This document shows, piece after piece, positions 17,717 through 27,353 of a stretch of 40,908 nucleotides of DNA. The notes below the pieces were generated by a model. The model ran no database searches and was not told the origin of the DNA. It saw nothing but the letters and a program-made list of their open reading frames with translations. The number at the start of each line of letters is the position of its first letter. Position 1 is the first letter of the stretch. The translations under genes and the position numbers were made by a program. Origin of the DNA: Caldifarciminota bacterium (GTDB lineage: Bacteria > Hydrothermota > Hydrothermia > LBFQ01); NCBI GenBank assembly GCA_027002825.1, contig JALWZG010000096.1, positions 1-40,908 of the forward strand, in the 5' to 3' direction.

Positions 17717-18045
17717 TCGTACTGTGCACCGTCCCCACGGGAGAGGGGGAGAGGATCGCCAAGACCCTCGTTGAGAGGAGGTTGGCGGCCTGCGTAAACG
17801 TGATACCTTCCCTGACATCCTTTTACCGTTGGAAGGGTAAGATGGAGAGGGACGCCGAGGAGCTGCTCGTCATCAAAACGGGAGCCGAAACCTATGAAGC
17901 GTTGGAGAGGGTGTTGAAGGAGATACACCCCTACACCGTACCCGAAATCCTCGCCCTGGAGGTCGTAGGGGGGAACGACGATTACATCAAGTGGGTGTTG
18001 GAGCAAACCGCATCTTTAAATCCGAACCTTGACGAAGAACCTTAG
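17692..18045 (+). CDS. cutA: Divalent-cation tolerance protein CutA
   Basis: VLCTVPTGEGERIAKTLVERRLAACVNVIP...SFYRWKGK; HPYTVPEILAL. Confidence 0.95.
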   Translation: MGNGKGVLVVLCTVPTGEGERIAKTLVERRLAACVNVIPSLTSFYRWKGKMERDAEELLVIKTGAETYEALERVLKEIHPYTVPEILALEVVGGNDDYIKWVLEQTASLNPNLDEEP

Positions 18046-19450
18046 GGAAAACCTTTGGGACATCCTGTCCGCCGCGCTCGGCTCTCTCCCCGCCGTTTTT
18101 TTCGTAGTGCGCGACGGCCTCGGAATAACACCCGACTCCGTCTTCTACATGCAGATGGCCCAAAACATAGCCTCCCTCAAGTGTATCTCCTGCCTCGTAG
18201 GGGCGGGTGGGAAACCCGTACCCATCCAGCACTGGCCCCCAGGGTACCCCTTGGTAATAGCCGTCCTCGGAACGCATATCCCCGCCGTCCTCGGTGGATT
18301 CCTAACACTTCTCCTGCTCTCCATCGCCCTCAGGCGCATCGGTATAAAGGGTAAAGTCGCAAGGGGTGTAGTCCTGCTCCTTGTGGGTGTTTCCCCCGTA
18401 TTCCTTGAGGTCTTCACCCACGCTTGGAGTGAGAACGTGGCCATTCCACTCCTGCTCGCGGCCATCCTTCTTGCCGTATCCGGTAGGGTCAAACACTCAG
18501 TGTTCCTTTTTTCCGTCCTACCCCTCATAAGGTACGCCTTCCTCTCCTTCTCCTTCCTGAACCTCCTTCACAGGGGGAAGAGGCGACTTCTTTACCTCTC
18601 CATCTCCCTCCTACCGTTCCTCCTCTGGAGGGTTTACCTCCTCCTTTACGTCTCTCCCCACTCACCGATAAAGAGGGAGCTCGCCCTCCACCCACCCTCC
18701 GCACTGCACTGGACGACCCTATCCAAAACCATCCTCGCCTTCTTCGGCCTTCACAAGGTGTTGGGTTTCAAGGACCTCTCCTTCGCCGTGTTTACGGTTG
18801 CCCTGTTCCTGCTCGCGGTAGCCCTGCTCTTTATCGGGTACGGAAGCGACAGGCTTGTGAAGTGGAGCGTATCCGGGGCGATCGTCTACCTTGCGTTCCT
18901 CATGGTCAGCATAACCCTTTACGATTACGCTTCACTGCCGGACTACCGCCTCATGTCCCCCGTGTTCTTCCTGCTCCTACCGCCCTTCGTAAAATGGATT
19001 TCGCAGCTGAGGCGTACGGCAACCTACGCCATCACGCTCATCCTGGCGACTGGATACGCCCTACACGCGAAGGATCTCAGGGTTCAGGGGTACAACCAAG
19101 GGTACTGGAAGGACCCCCAGGCCGTTCTGCACCTCAAACGACTCAAGGGCGGTGTTTACTCCAACGCCCCGGACGCCGTGTGGTACATAAGCGGTGTGGG
19201 TGCGGATATGGTGCCGAGGTTTTACGATATCAACCAAAACCGACCAAACCCCTCCTTCAAAGAGGAGATGGAGGACCTGAAAAGGGAGTTCTCGGACAGC
19301 TGCCGCTACCTGGTATGGGTGAAACCCAAGAGGAGGGGGTACCTACCATCCCTCCAGTTCCTGTTGAAGGTAATGGGGGAAAGCCTCCACCCCCTTGCGG
19401 AGACCCGCCTGATCCTGGTGTTCGGATCGGAGGGGTGTGAACACCGTTAG
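18029..19450 (+). CDS. Polytopic membrane glycosyltransferase-like protein (GT39/PMT-like)
   Basis: About 10 TM segments; early [17 protein letters not shown] and [10 protein letters not shown]. Confidence 0.6.
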   Translation: MTKNLRENLWDILSAALGSLPAVFFVVRDGLGITPDSVFYMQMAQNIASLKCISCLVGAGGKPVPIQHWPPGYPLVIAVLGTHIPAVLGGFLTLLLLSIALRRIGIKGKVARGVVLLLVGVSPVFLEVFTHAWSENVAIPLLLAAILLAVSGRVKHSVFLFSVLPLIRYAFLSFSFLNLLHRGKRRLLYLSISLLPFLLWRVYLLLYVSPHSPIKRELALHPPSALHWTTLSKTILAFFGLHKVLGFKDLSFAVFTVALFLLAVALLFIGYGSDRLVKWSVSGAIVYLAFLMVSITLYDYASLPDYRLMSPVFFLLLPPFVKWISQLRRTATYAITLILATGYALHAKDLRVQGYNQGYWKDPQAVLHLKRLKGGVYSNAPDAVWYISGVGADMVPRFYDINQNRPNPSFKEEMEDLKREFSDSCRYLVWVKPKRRGYLPSLQFLLKVMGESLHPLAETRLILVFGSEGCEHR

Positions 19451-19460
19451 AATCACCCCT

Positions 19461-20180
19461 ATGCTCTGCAACTCCTGCGGTAGTGAAACCGAGGGTCAAC
19501 CGTGCGGTGTGTGCGGAGCCTACAACGTTCTGGACAGGGGGTTCGTGAGACTGGTGGAGTTTATGGGTGGGGACAGGGCGGTGGTTCAGGCCGCAAGGGT
19601 TTCCCTCGGTCAAGGACTCAAAACACCGGAGAGGGACAGGAGACTGATAAACTACCTCATGAAGCACGAACACGGCACCCCTTTTGAACACGCCGTCTTC
19701 AAGTTCCACGTCAAGGCCCCCATCTTCGTGGCACGGGAGTGGTTCAGACACCGCATCGCCTCCTACAACGAGATAAGTCAGAGGTACACGGAGGTGAAGA
19801 GCGAGTTCTACGTCCCCGCCAAACTCAGAAGACCTGTGAAGGGGAACAAACAGGCGAGTGAGGTCGCCGACTTTCCAAACGAAGAGGAACTCATGGGAAA
19901 AATTCGGGAAACCTACACCCTGGTTTACCGAACCTACCGTGAGCTTCTTGAGAGCGGCGTTGCCCGCGAGCTGGCCCGTATAGTCCTGCCCCTGGGAACC
20001 TACACACAGTTCTACTGGACGGTGAACGCCAGAAGCCTCATGAACTTTCTGAGGCTGCGTGAGGCCCCCGAGGCCCAAAGCGAAATACGGGAGTACGCAA
20101 AGGTAATACTGAGGATATTCCGGGAGAGAATGCCCTGGACGGCAGAGGCCTGGGAATCCCAGGGTAGGAAACGACCTTAA
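19461..20180 (+). CDS. thyX: Flavin-dependent thymidylate synthase ThyX with N-terminal zinc ribbon
   Basis: ThyX signature [15 protein letters not shown]-terminal [28 protein letters not shown] 19448-19453, 7 nt before ATG 19461. Confidence 0.93.
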   Translation: MLCNSCGSETEGQPCGVCGAYNVLDRGFVRLVEFMGGDRAVVQAARVSLGQGLKTPERDRRLINYLMKHEHGTPFEHAVFKFHVKAPIFVAREWFRHRIASYNEISQRYTEVKSEFYVPAKLRRPVKGNKQASEVADFPNEEELMGKIRETYTLVYRTYRELLESGVARELARIVLPLGTYTQFYWTVNARSLMNFLRLREAPEAQSEIREYAKVILRIFRERMPWTAEAWESQGRKRP

Positions 20181-20190
20181 AATCAAATCT

Positions 20191-20583
20191 ATGTTCGCGT
20201 TCGTCCTTTTATCCCCGGACAGCGTGATATTTGAAAGGGCCTTCCGCATACATCCAAGATACCACGAGACTTTTTCCCTAAAAGGCCTCCCCAAAGGTAA
20301 GGTGTTGACCCTGAAGGTCGCAAACGCACCCCCCCAGAGCTTCTCGGTGGTCATCTTTGACGAGAAGGGGTTTTCCCACTTCCGTAAGAGCGGAGATGCG
20401 AGCCTGAGCATGCACACCCTTGAGGGGGACAGCACCTTCACGTGTTTCCTGAACGAGAGCGGGTCTCTCCACTTCGTGATCTGGAACGTCTCGTATGAGG
20501 AGGTGTGGATCAACCCCACCGTCGTGATCTCCTTGGGGGAGGGAAGGGATACGACCGAATGCTTCCCGGAATACGGCGATTGA
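20191..20583 (+). CDS. Hypothetical protein, 130 aa, beta-rich
   Basis: TAAAAT 20178-20183, 7 nt before the ATG; no family recognised. Confidence 0.7.
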   Translation: MFAFVLLSPDSVIFERAFRIHPRYHETFSLKGLPKGKVLTLKVANAPPQSFSVVIFDEKGFSHFRKSGDASLSMHTLEGDSTFTCFLNESGSLHFVIWNVSYEEVWINPTVVISLGEGRDTTECFPEYGD

Positions 20584-20623
20584 AAAACACCACCCTTCCG
20601 CAGTATAATACAACCTTGCCGTT

Positions 20624-21718
20624 ATGAAAAGGGTTGTGTTGATCCTCCTGATAGGAGCGGTTTGGGTGTCGGGCGCTTATGCCGACGCCAACAGGGCGGG
20701 GGCCGTTGTTCTCACCATTTACCCCGGTGCGAAGGCGATAGGGATGGGAGGCGCCTTTTCCGCCGTGGCAGATGATCCTTCGGCTCTGTGGTACAGCCCG
20801 GCGGCCCTCGGCGCGCTGGAGGGCGGATCCCTCTACCTGGTACACTCCCCTTGGTTGAGGACGCTCGTGACCACCAACGACTCCTACTTTGAGTACGCCG
20901 CCCTGACGACGGCGACAAGGATAGGGACGTTTTCCTTCGGCATAACCTACCTCACCGTTGGTGAGGTGCAGGTCATGGACGGCGACCAGTCCTACGGCTC
21001 TGTGACCCCCTTTGACGTGGTCGCTACGCTGGGATACGGGAGAAGGCTTTTCAGCTCCCCATTGGGTGAGTTCTACTTGGGTGGAGCGGTAAAGGGGCTC
21101 TACTCCTTCCTCATATCAAGGGGGATACTCGATAAGATGGGAGAAGATCCCAACAGCGGAGACGCCTTTACGTTTGCCTTTGACGGGAGTGTTTACATCA
21201 GGAAGTGGCCGGGATACAGCCTTTCACTCGGGTTTATGAACGTCGGTCCGGGTCTGAGGTTCGGAGACCTACCCCCCGATCCCCTACCCTACAGCATACG
21301 CCTCGGTTTTGCCCTGGTACCCGTATATGACACCATAAACAAGCTCCAGATCGCGTTTGATATACACAAGGTGGCCGTGGGAATAACCGAGGAGTGGAAG
21401 AGGGGAGTTGAGTATTACGAAGGAGATGGGGCCGTTACCGTAAAAGGTTTAAGGGCAGTTCTCGTGGACGCGTGGTTCCACGCCGGTCTGGACTACACCT
21501 TTTACAACCTCGTATCCTTCCGCGTCGGATGGTTCTACGATAAGAGAGGTGCAAGGGTGGGTCCAACGTTCGGCGGAGGGATCTCCTACGGTGGCTTCAC
21601 CATAGACATAGCCGACGACACCCAGATATACGAGTTCAACAAGCAACAGGACATAGACGTGAAGAACAACCTGAGGTTTGGCTTCAGGTACACCAAGACG
21701 GATTTCAAGCTGTTTTAG
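20624..21718 (+). CDS. PorV/PorQ-family outer membrane beta-barrel (UPF0164-like)
   Basis: Signal peptide MKRVVLILLIGAVWVSGAYA; GAKAIGMGGAFSAVADDPSALWYSPAALG; TATAAT 20604-20609, 14 nt before the ATG. Confidence 0.85.
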   Translation: MKRVVLILLIGAVWVSGAYADANRAGAVVLTIYPGAKAIGMGGAFSAVADDPSALWYSPAALGALEGGSLYLVHSPWLRTLVTTNDSYFEYAALTTATRIGTFSFGITYLTVGEVQVMDGDQSYGSVTPFDVVATLGYGRRLFSSPLGEFYLGGAVKGLYSFLISRGILDKMGEDPNSGDAFTFAFDGSVYIRKWPGYSLSLGFMNVGPGLRFGDLPPDPLPYSIRLGFALVPVYDTINKLQIAFDIHKVAVGITEEWKRGVEYYEGDGAVTVKGLRAVLVDAWFHAGLDYTFYNLVSFRVGWFYDKRGARVGPTFGGGISYGGFTIDIADDTQIYEFNKQQDIDVKNNLRFGFRYTKTDFKLF

Positions 21719-21721
21719 AAA

Positions 21722-22780
21722 ATGCCTGCCGTACTGGTCGTTGATGACGAGGAGTACATACTCTACGGCCTGAGGAAAGCCCTCTCAAGGAGGGGGTGGG
21801 AGGTCCTGGAGGCCTCGTCCGTGGACGAGGCGAGGAGGATATTCAACATGAGACCCGTTGAGGTGGTCCTTACGGACATAAGGATGGAGGGGGAGAGCGG
21901 CCTGATGTTCCTCCAGGAGGTTAAGGCCACGCGTCCGGAGACGAGGGTGGTGGTTATGACGGCGAGGGGATCGGAGGAGATGGAGAAGGAGGTCCTGGCC
22001 CTCGGCGCGGAGGCCTACGTTGAGAAACCCTTTGACCTGAACTACCTTGACAGCGTTCTGAAAAAGGTGCTGAAGAGTCGCGGGTTTAAAGGTGTGGTGC
22101 AGGAGCTCTCCCTGATAGACATCCTCCAGCTCCTCGCCTACGAGAGCGGTACAGCCAAGATAGAAGTGAGTTCGGCGGAGGGTAAAGGGGCGATATTCGT
22201 AAAGGACGGCCGGGTGATACACGCGAAGTTTGAGGACCTGGAGGGACAGGATGCGTTTGACCGGATCATGGGTCTGGAGGGTGGGAGTTTCTCCGTAAGG
22301 CGCGGCGAACTCCCCCCAAAGGAAACCATGGATCAGGCCCTGGACGCCCTACTCCTAAAGGTTGTCGCATCAAAGGACGAGACCGTGGAGACCACATCCG
22401 AGGATACCCTAACCCTTGACAACGTTGATGAGTGGTCCTTCACCCAGGCCTTCGGACTTGCGGAGACCGCGTCCGTACCCGAGGAGGTGAAGGAGAGGGC
22501 GAGGGGAATCCTGGAGAGGCTCAAAGCCTTAAAAAACGCCCAAGCGGGTGGGGTCTTCTTTCCGGATTACGATTACACGGAGAAGTTCGGGGAAGTGTCC
22601 GTCCCTGAGGGTGTCCTGAAGGACATAGACAAGGTCTTGAAGGGGCTGAACAGGGAGGACATGTTCTGTGAGGGTGAGCCTTCCCTTTACTTCAGGTCAA
22701 AGGGAGATGTCCTGATATGGGTGGAAACAAAGACGATACCCCTCGTAGTCCTCAGGGTGGAGACCGGGAAGGTGTTTTAG
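21722..22780 (+). CDS. Response regulator with DUF4388/PATAN-like domain
   Basis: Receiver AVLVVDDEEYILYGLRKAL, VLTDIRMEGESGL, VVMTA, VEKPFD; then LSLIDILQLLAYESGTAKIEVSS...GAIFVKDGRVIHAKF. Confidence 0.9.
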   Translation: MPAVLVVDDEEYILYGLRKALSRRGWEVLEASSVDEARRIFNMRPVEVVLTDIRMEGESGLMFLQEVKATRPETRVVVMTARGSEEMEKEVLALGAEAYVEKPFDLNYLDSVLKKVLKSRGFKGVVQELSLIDILQLLAYESGTAKIEVSSAEGKGAIFVKDGRVIHAKFEDLEGQDAFDRIMGLEGGSFSVRRGELPPKETMDQALDALLLKVVASKDETVETTSEDTLTLDNVDEWSFTQAFGLAETASVPEEVKERARGILERLKALKNAQAGGVFFPDYDYTEKFGEVSVPEGVLKDIDKVLKGLNREDMFCEGEPSLYFRSKGDVLIWVETKTIPLVVLRVETGKVF

Positions 22781-23307
22781 GGGTCGCCCTCCTCAGGGGA
22801 CACTTCCTCCTGACCTCTGGGAAACACAGCGGTTATTACTTTGAGAAGTTCAGGGTACTGGAATCACCACACCTGCTGGCACAGGTTTTGCGTCCCCTGG
22901 TCGCCTTTTTCTCGGGGTTTCAACCCGACAGGATAGCAGGCCCCTTTACAGGAGGGGCCATAGTCGCCTACGAGGTGGCCCGCCGTTTGGGCGTAAAGGC
23001 GGCTTATGCCGAGAGGGAAGAGGGTAAAAGGGTGTTCAGAAGGGGGTTTGTCCTCAAAGGGGAAAGGGTGGCCGTGGTTGACGACGTCCTGACCACGGGA
23101 AAGTCCCTGATGGAAACGGTAAGAGCTGTGGAAGAGGCCGGCGGTAAGGTGGTGGCGGCGGGTGTGATGGTTCAAAGGGGTGATTTCCGGACGGGTATAC
23201 CCTTCAAACCCGTCCTCAGGCTTGACATACCCACATACGATCCTTCGAAATGCCCTCTCTGCAGGGCAGGCGTTCCCCTAAAGGTCCCCGGAAAGGGGAA
23301 GGTGTAG
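22717..23307 (+). CDS. pyrE: Orotate phosphoribosyltransferase
   Basis: GHFLLTSGKHSGYYFEKFRV, RVAVVDDVLTTGKSLMETVRAVEEAG; the exact start overlapping the upstream ORF is uncertain. Confidence 0.9.
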   Translation: MGGNKDDTPRSPQGGDREGVLGVALLRGHFLLTSGKHSGYYFEKFRVLESPHLLAQVLRPLVAFFSGFQPDRIAGPFTGGAIVAYEVARRLGVKAAYAEREEGKRVFRRGFVLKGERVAVVDDVLTTGKSLMETVRAVEEAGGKVVAAGVMVQRGDFRTGIPFKPVLRLDIPTYDPSKCPLCRAGVPLKVPGKGKV

Positions 23308-23311
23308 GGGA

Positions 23312-24703
23312 TCACCCGCGTTTTTTCTTCCGTTTTAACCCCATCAGGAGGTTTAGGATGCTCCTCAAAAGTCCAACACCCGTCGGCCTTATGACGGGTT
23401 TCACATCTTCAACCTCCGCACCTATTTCAACACCCACCGATGGCGATTTGCTTATGGCCACCCTCTGAGAGGGGTAGACGCTCCTGTGTCCCGTTATCAG
23501 AAAACTTATAACGCTTACTATGGCGGCGTAAGGTCCTATCTTGGGCCCGAATATCTCCACGGCCATTATGCTGGCCGATATGGGCGTATTGGCCGCTCCT
23601 GCGAGGACACCCACAAAACCGAGGGCGGCAAAGACCTTGGCGCTTAAACCCAGGGCCTTTGCGAGGAGTACACCGGACGTGCTACCCACGAAGAAAAGGG
23701 GGGTTATTATACCTCCGCTCCCACCGGCGGCGAGGGTTATGGACGTGAAGAGCATCTTTAGGAGGAAGTCATAAGGTCTGGCATCGCCGAGGGTTAAGGC
23801 GTCGTGCACCCTGTCCAAACCGAGTCCGAGGTAGTCATCCGAGAGGATGGAGGTCAAAAGCACAAGGACTACCCCACCTGCGATGGGCCTGATCCACCCC
23901 TTCATCTTTCCCATGTAGATGTGTGTTATCTTCAAAACCTCTATGAACACGCTCGCGACGATTCCGAAAAATATGCCCGCCAGGACACTGTAGAGCATGA
24001 AGTAGGGGACGGAGGGGGTGTAGAAGCTCAGGGGGAAGTACTCATAGGACACACCTAACATCCTTGCCGTGTGGTAGGCCACTATACCGGATACAAAGGA
24101 GGGAAGGATCACCTCGTACATCATACTGCCCAAGAAGAGGACCTCCATCCCGAAAAGCGCTCCTGAAAGGGGGGTTCCGAAGACGGAGGCGAACCCACCG
24201 CTTATCCCACATATCACAACCTTTTTCCTGTCCGTATCGCTCAGCCGGAAGAGGGTTGCCAGCAGCGACCCAACACCCGCCCCTATCTGTGCGGCCGGAC
24301 CCTCTTTTCCCACGGATCCTCCTGAGGCTATGGTTATCACGGTTGATAGGAGCTTGACCGGTATGACCCTCACGTCCATTCTGCCGCTCCTCTCGTGAAC
24401 GGCCTCTATGACCTTCTCCGTCCCGTGTCCCTCGGCCTCGGGCGCGATCCGCCTTATCACGTATGCGCTGAAGAGCAGGGCAAAGGGCAGAAGGAGGTAG
24501 TAATACGGGCCTTTGGACTGGAGGTGTAGGGCGGTGTTCAAAACCCTCAAGAAGAAGGCCGTGGAAATCCCCACGAGTATCCCCACGAGCGTGGCTATGA
24601 CCACCCACTTGAGGACGCTGAAGAACAGGACGAACTCTTCAAAAAAAAACGTCTCCAACTCCTCCCTCACAACCTCACCGAGAGCATCCTTCCTCTCTCC
24701 CAT
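23312..24703 (-). CDS. ClC-family chloride channel/antiporter
   Basis: ASGGSVGKEGPAAQIGAGVGS and GSGGIITPLFFVGSTSG selectivity-filter motifs. Confidence 0.93.
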   Translation of the reverse strand: MGERKDALGEVVREELETFFFEEFVLFFSVLKWVVIATLVGILVGISTAFFLRVLNTALHLQSKGPYYYLLLPFALLFSAYVIRRIAPEAEGHGTEKVIEAVHERSGRMDVRVIPVKLLSTVITIASGGSVGKEGPAAQIGAGVGSLLATLFRLSDTDRKKVVICGISGGFASVFGTPLSGALFGMEVLFLGSMMYEVILPSFVSGIVAYHTARMLGVSYEYFPLSFYTPSVPYFMLYSVLAGIFFGIVASVFIEVLKITHIYMGKMKGWIRPIAGGVVLVLLTSILSDDYLGLGLDRVHDALTLGDARPYDFLLKMLFTSITLAAGGSGGIITPLFFVGSTSGVLLAKALGLSAKVFAALGFVGVLAGAANTPISASIMAVEIFGPKIGPYAAIVSVISFLITGHRSVYPSQRVAISKSPSVGVEIGAEVEDVKPVIRPTGVGLLRSILNLLMGLKRKKKRG

Positions 24704-24813
24704 AAGGTTTCAGGGAAAAATTCTACCGCCGAAATCCTCCAACCACCACCACACCGTAAAGGACGTCTCCAACGCCCATCCGGAAACCCTGTTGAGGAGG
24801 TGGGGTGCGTGTT

Positions 24814-25002
24814 TCAGAACACCTTCACCGTTCTGGGGGATAACTTCTTCCAACCTACATCCCAATACCTGACGGTGTAATTCCCCCTCCATTCGGGGTT
24901 TTCCCTCCAATCGTCCCGCCAGTGGAAACGGTAATCCCCCGCCTCCGTTCCGTCCCTTGAGTAGTCCATCACGACTATGTCAAACCCCAAAACCCTAACC
25001 CT
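24814..25002 (-). pseudogene. Remnant of a GH114 (endo-alpha-1,4-polygalactosaminidase-like) gene
   Basis: Minus-frame RVRVLGFDIVVMDYSRDGTEAGDYRFHWRDDWRENPEWRGNYTVRYWDVGWKKLSPRTVKVF*; resembles GH114 DYSxDG...GEAEDYRxYW...ENPDWPGNYKVRYWDPxW with an internal deletion. Confidence 0.55.
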
Positions 25003-25060
25003 TCATTTGAAACGTGTGAAAACCCGTCTTTTTTACGTTGTGCGGGGTTTTGCAGCGTGA

Positions 25061-25090
25061 TTGAAGCGACCCGTATTACGGGTGTATAAT
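25061..25090 (+). promoter_or_regulatory. POR operon promoter with palindromic operator in the spacer
   Basis: TTGAAG (25061-25066), 18 nt spacer, TATAAT (25085-25090); perfect palindrome ACCCGTA-T-TACGGGT at 25069-25083. Confidence 0.7.
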
Positions 25091-25111
25091 AAAAGACCAA
25101 GGAGGGAAAAG

Positions 25112-25693
25112 ATGATAGAAATAAGGATTCATGGCCGCGGAGGGCAGGGAGGTGTGGTGGCCTCCGAGATCCTCGCAAAGGCCTTTTTCAAGGAGGGAAA
25201 GTACATTCAGGCTTTCCCCCACTTCGGGGTTGAGAGGCGTGGGGCTCCCGTTGCGGCATTCGTGCGCGTGGGTGAGCCGGGGAGCCTCTTCGTACGCACC
25301 AACATCTACGAGCCGGATCACATCATCGTTCTGGATCCGACCCTTCTCACGGCGGTTAACGTAATGGAAGGCCTGAAACCCGGCGGATGGATAGTCGTGA
25401 ACACCCCTCAAGATCCCGAAGAGCTGATCAAGGATGTGGGAATACCTCCGACGTACAAAGTTGCTACGGTTGACGCCACATCCATAGCCCTCAAACACCG
25501 CCTCGGAAACCGGATGAACCCCATAGTAAATACCGCCATACTCGGAGCCTTTTCCCGTGCCTTCGGTGCCCCCTCCCTTGAGAACCTCCTTGAGGCCATC
25601 AGGGAGGAGGTCCCCGTAAAGCCGGAGGAGAACGCTGCGGCCGCGAAGGAGGCCTACGAGAGTACGAAGATCCTGATACCACAGGAGGTGTAA
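25112..25693 (+). CDS. porG: Pyruvate/2-oxoacid:ferredoxin oxidoreductase gamma subunit
   Basis: IEIRIHGRGGQGGVVASEILAKAFFKEGKYIQAFPHFGVERRGAPVAAFVR; SD GGAGGG. Confidence 0.93.
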   Translation: MIEIRIHGRGGQGGVVASEILAKAFFKEGKYIQAFPHFGVERRGAPVAAFVRVGEPGSLFVRTNIYEPDHIIVLDPTLLTAVNVMEGLKPGGWIVVNTPQDPEELIKDVGIPPTYKVATVDATSIALKHRLGNRMNPIVNTAILGAFSRAFGAPSLENLLEAIREEVPVKPEENAAAAKEAYESTKILIPQEV

Positions 25694-25694
25694 G

Positions 25695-27329
25695 ATGGCA
25701 AAGAAGTACGATTTCAGAGCCTCGGAACTTCCCATATCACCCATGACCCTGACCACCACCCTTGAGAACCCGACGGGTGGATGGAGGAGCTTCAAGCCCG
25801 TTATAAAAAACAAGACCGCTCCCTGTACGGCTACCTGTCCCACCAAGGTTCTCATTCCCCACTTTATAGACTCCCTCGTAAAGGGCGACCTTGACATGGC
25901 GGCCAACCTCCTCCACAGGAACAACCCCTTCCCTTCCATTACCGGCAGGCTCTGTCACGCTCCGTGTGAACTTCCGTGTAACCGGGGCAAGTACGACGAG
26001 CCTATATCCATAAAGCAGCTGGAGAGGTTTGTCGGGGACTACCACCTTGACAGGAAGGGCAAGCCCCCGAGGAGGGAAACCGGTAAGAGGGTGGCCATCG
26101 TGGGCGGTGGTCTTGCCGGTATGTCCGCTGCCTACTACCTAAGATCTAAGGGACACGAGGTCGTCATATACGACAGGAACCCCAACCTCGGCGGTTACCT
26201 GAGGTACTACGTCCCGGAGTACAGGCTGCCCTTGGCGGTCCTTGATGCCGAGGTGGGCGCCCTTGAGAGGATGGGCGTCAAGTTCGTCCTCAACACGGAG
26301 GTCGGTAAGGACGTGAGCTTTGACGAGTTGAAGGAAAAGTACGACGCCGTTATCCTCGCCCACGGTTCGTCCAGACCCTATACGCCGGACTTTCCCGGTG
26401 TTGACCTCCTGAGGTCCGGATGGGACCTCATGAAGGAGGTCAGGGAAGGGGCCAGGCCCAAGATCTCCGGCAGGGTGGCCGTCCTCGGGAACGGGTACAC
26501 GGCCTTTGAGGTTGCCAGAGTCCTGCGGCGCCTCGGCGCCGATCCCTTCGTCGTTTATCCGACGGCGAAGATAAGGATACCCTTCAGCGACAGGGAGATA
26601 TTCACCCTCGCCGAGGAGGAGGGGGTCAAGTTCTTCTTCGCGAAGGTGCCGCTGAAGGCGGATAGGAGGAACGGAAAAGTGATCCTTACGGTCGCGGAGT
26701 GGGACGGCAAGGCTGTGGTCCCGGCCACAGAACACGAGATGGAGTTTGAGGAGGTGTTCCTCGCCTACGAGGGGACAGCAGATCACGGATTCCTTCCGGA
26801 CACCATAAGGTCCAACGGTACCCTAAAGGCAGACCGCAGGAGCGGTGAGACGCCCCTTGAGGGGGTGTTCGTGGCCGGTGAGTCCGTCTCCGGACCCTCC
26901 CCCGTTGTGAACGTCATATACTCCGGAAGGAGCGTCGCCGCCGCCGTTGACGCCTACCTCAGGGGACGAACCTACACCCCCGAAAACATGCCGGAGGTCG
27001 TGGGGTACGAGAGGATAGTAACGGATTACTTCCCGAAGGCTCCGAGAGTGCCCGAGATGAGGCTCTCTCCCACCGAGAGGATACACTCCCTCACCAGGGA
27101 GGAGGTCCTCGGGTACACGCAGGAGCTGGCCATGAAGGAGGCCGAGAGGTGTTTCAACTGCGGCTTCTGCAACGCCTGCGGCAACTGCTACGTCTTCTGT
27201 CCGGACTACACCATAAAGTGGGTCCACGGTCGCCCGAAGGTGGACTACGAGTACTGCAAGGGGTGCGGTGTATGCTCCGAGGAGTGTCCGAGGGGTGTTA
27301 TAGACATGGTGAAGGAGAGAGATTTTTGA
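25695..27329 (+). CDS. GltD-like FAD/NAD(P) oxidoreductase fused to PorD-type 2[4Fe-4S] ferredoxin
   Basis: CTATCPTKVLIPHFI, CHAPCELPCNRG, VAIVGGGLAGMSAAYYL, GRVAVLGNGYTAFEVARV; C-terminal CGFCNACGNCYVFCP...YCKGCGVCSEECP. Confidence 0.9.
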   Translation: MAKKYDFRASELPISPMTLTTTLENPTGGWRSFKPVIKNKTAPCTATCPTKVLIPHFIDSLVKGDLDMAANLLHRNNPFPSITGRLCHAPCELPCNRGKYDEPISIKQLERFVGDYHLDRKGKPPRRETGKRVAIVGGGLAGMSAAYYLRSKGHEVVIYDRNPNLGGYLRYYVPEYRLPLAVLDAEVGALERMGVKFVLNTEVGKDVSFDELKEKYDAVILAHGSSRPYTPDFPGVDLLRSGWDLMKEVREGARPKISGRVAVLGNGYTAFEVARVLRRLGADPFVVYPTAKIRIPFSDREIFTLAEEEGVKFFFAKVPLKADRRNGKVILTVAEWDGKAVVPATEHEMEFEEVFLAYEGTADHGFLPDTIRSNGTLKADRRSGETPLEGVFVAGESVSGPSPVVNVIYSGRSVAAAVDAYLRGRTYTPENMPEVVGYERIVTDYFPKAPRVPEMRLSPTERIHSLTREEVLGYTQELAMKEAERCFNCGFCNACGNCYVFCPDYTIKWVHGRPKVDYEYCKGCGVCSEECPRGVIDMVKERDF

Positions 27330-27353
27330 TAAAAGCAGAAACAGGAGGGTAGA

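Noticed and set aside
19257-20519. 420 aa minus-strand ORF
   Set aside because: Antisense to thyX and a membrane protein with clear family motifs; low-complexity, Pro/His-rich translation; high-GC open-frame artefact.
24042-24608. 188 aa minus-strand ORF inside the ClC gene
   Set aside because: Same-strand alternative frame within a strongly supported ClC channel; Arg/Gly-rich artefact.
25076-25939. 287 aa minus-strand ORF over porG
   Set aside because: Antisense to a clear POR gamma subunit with SD and promoter; no domain recognised.
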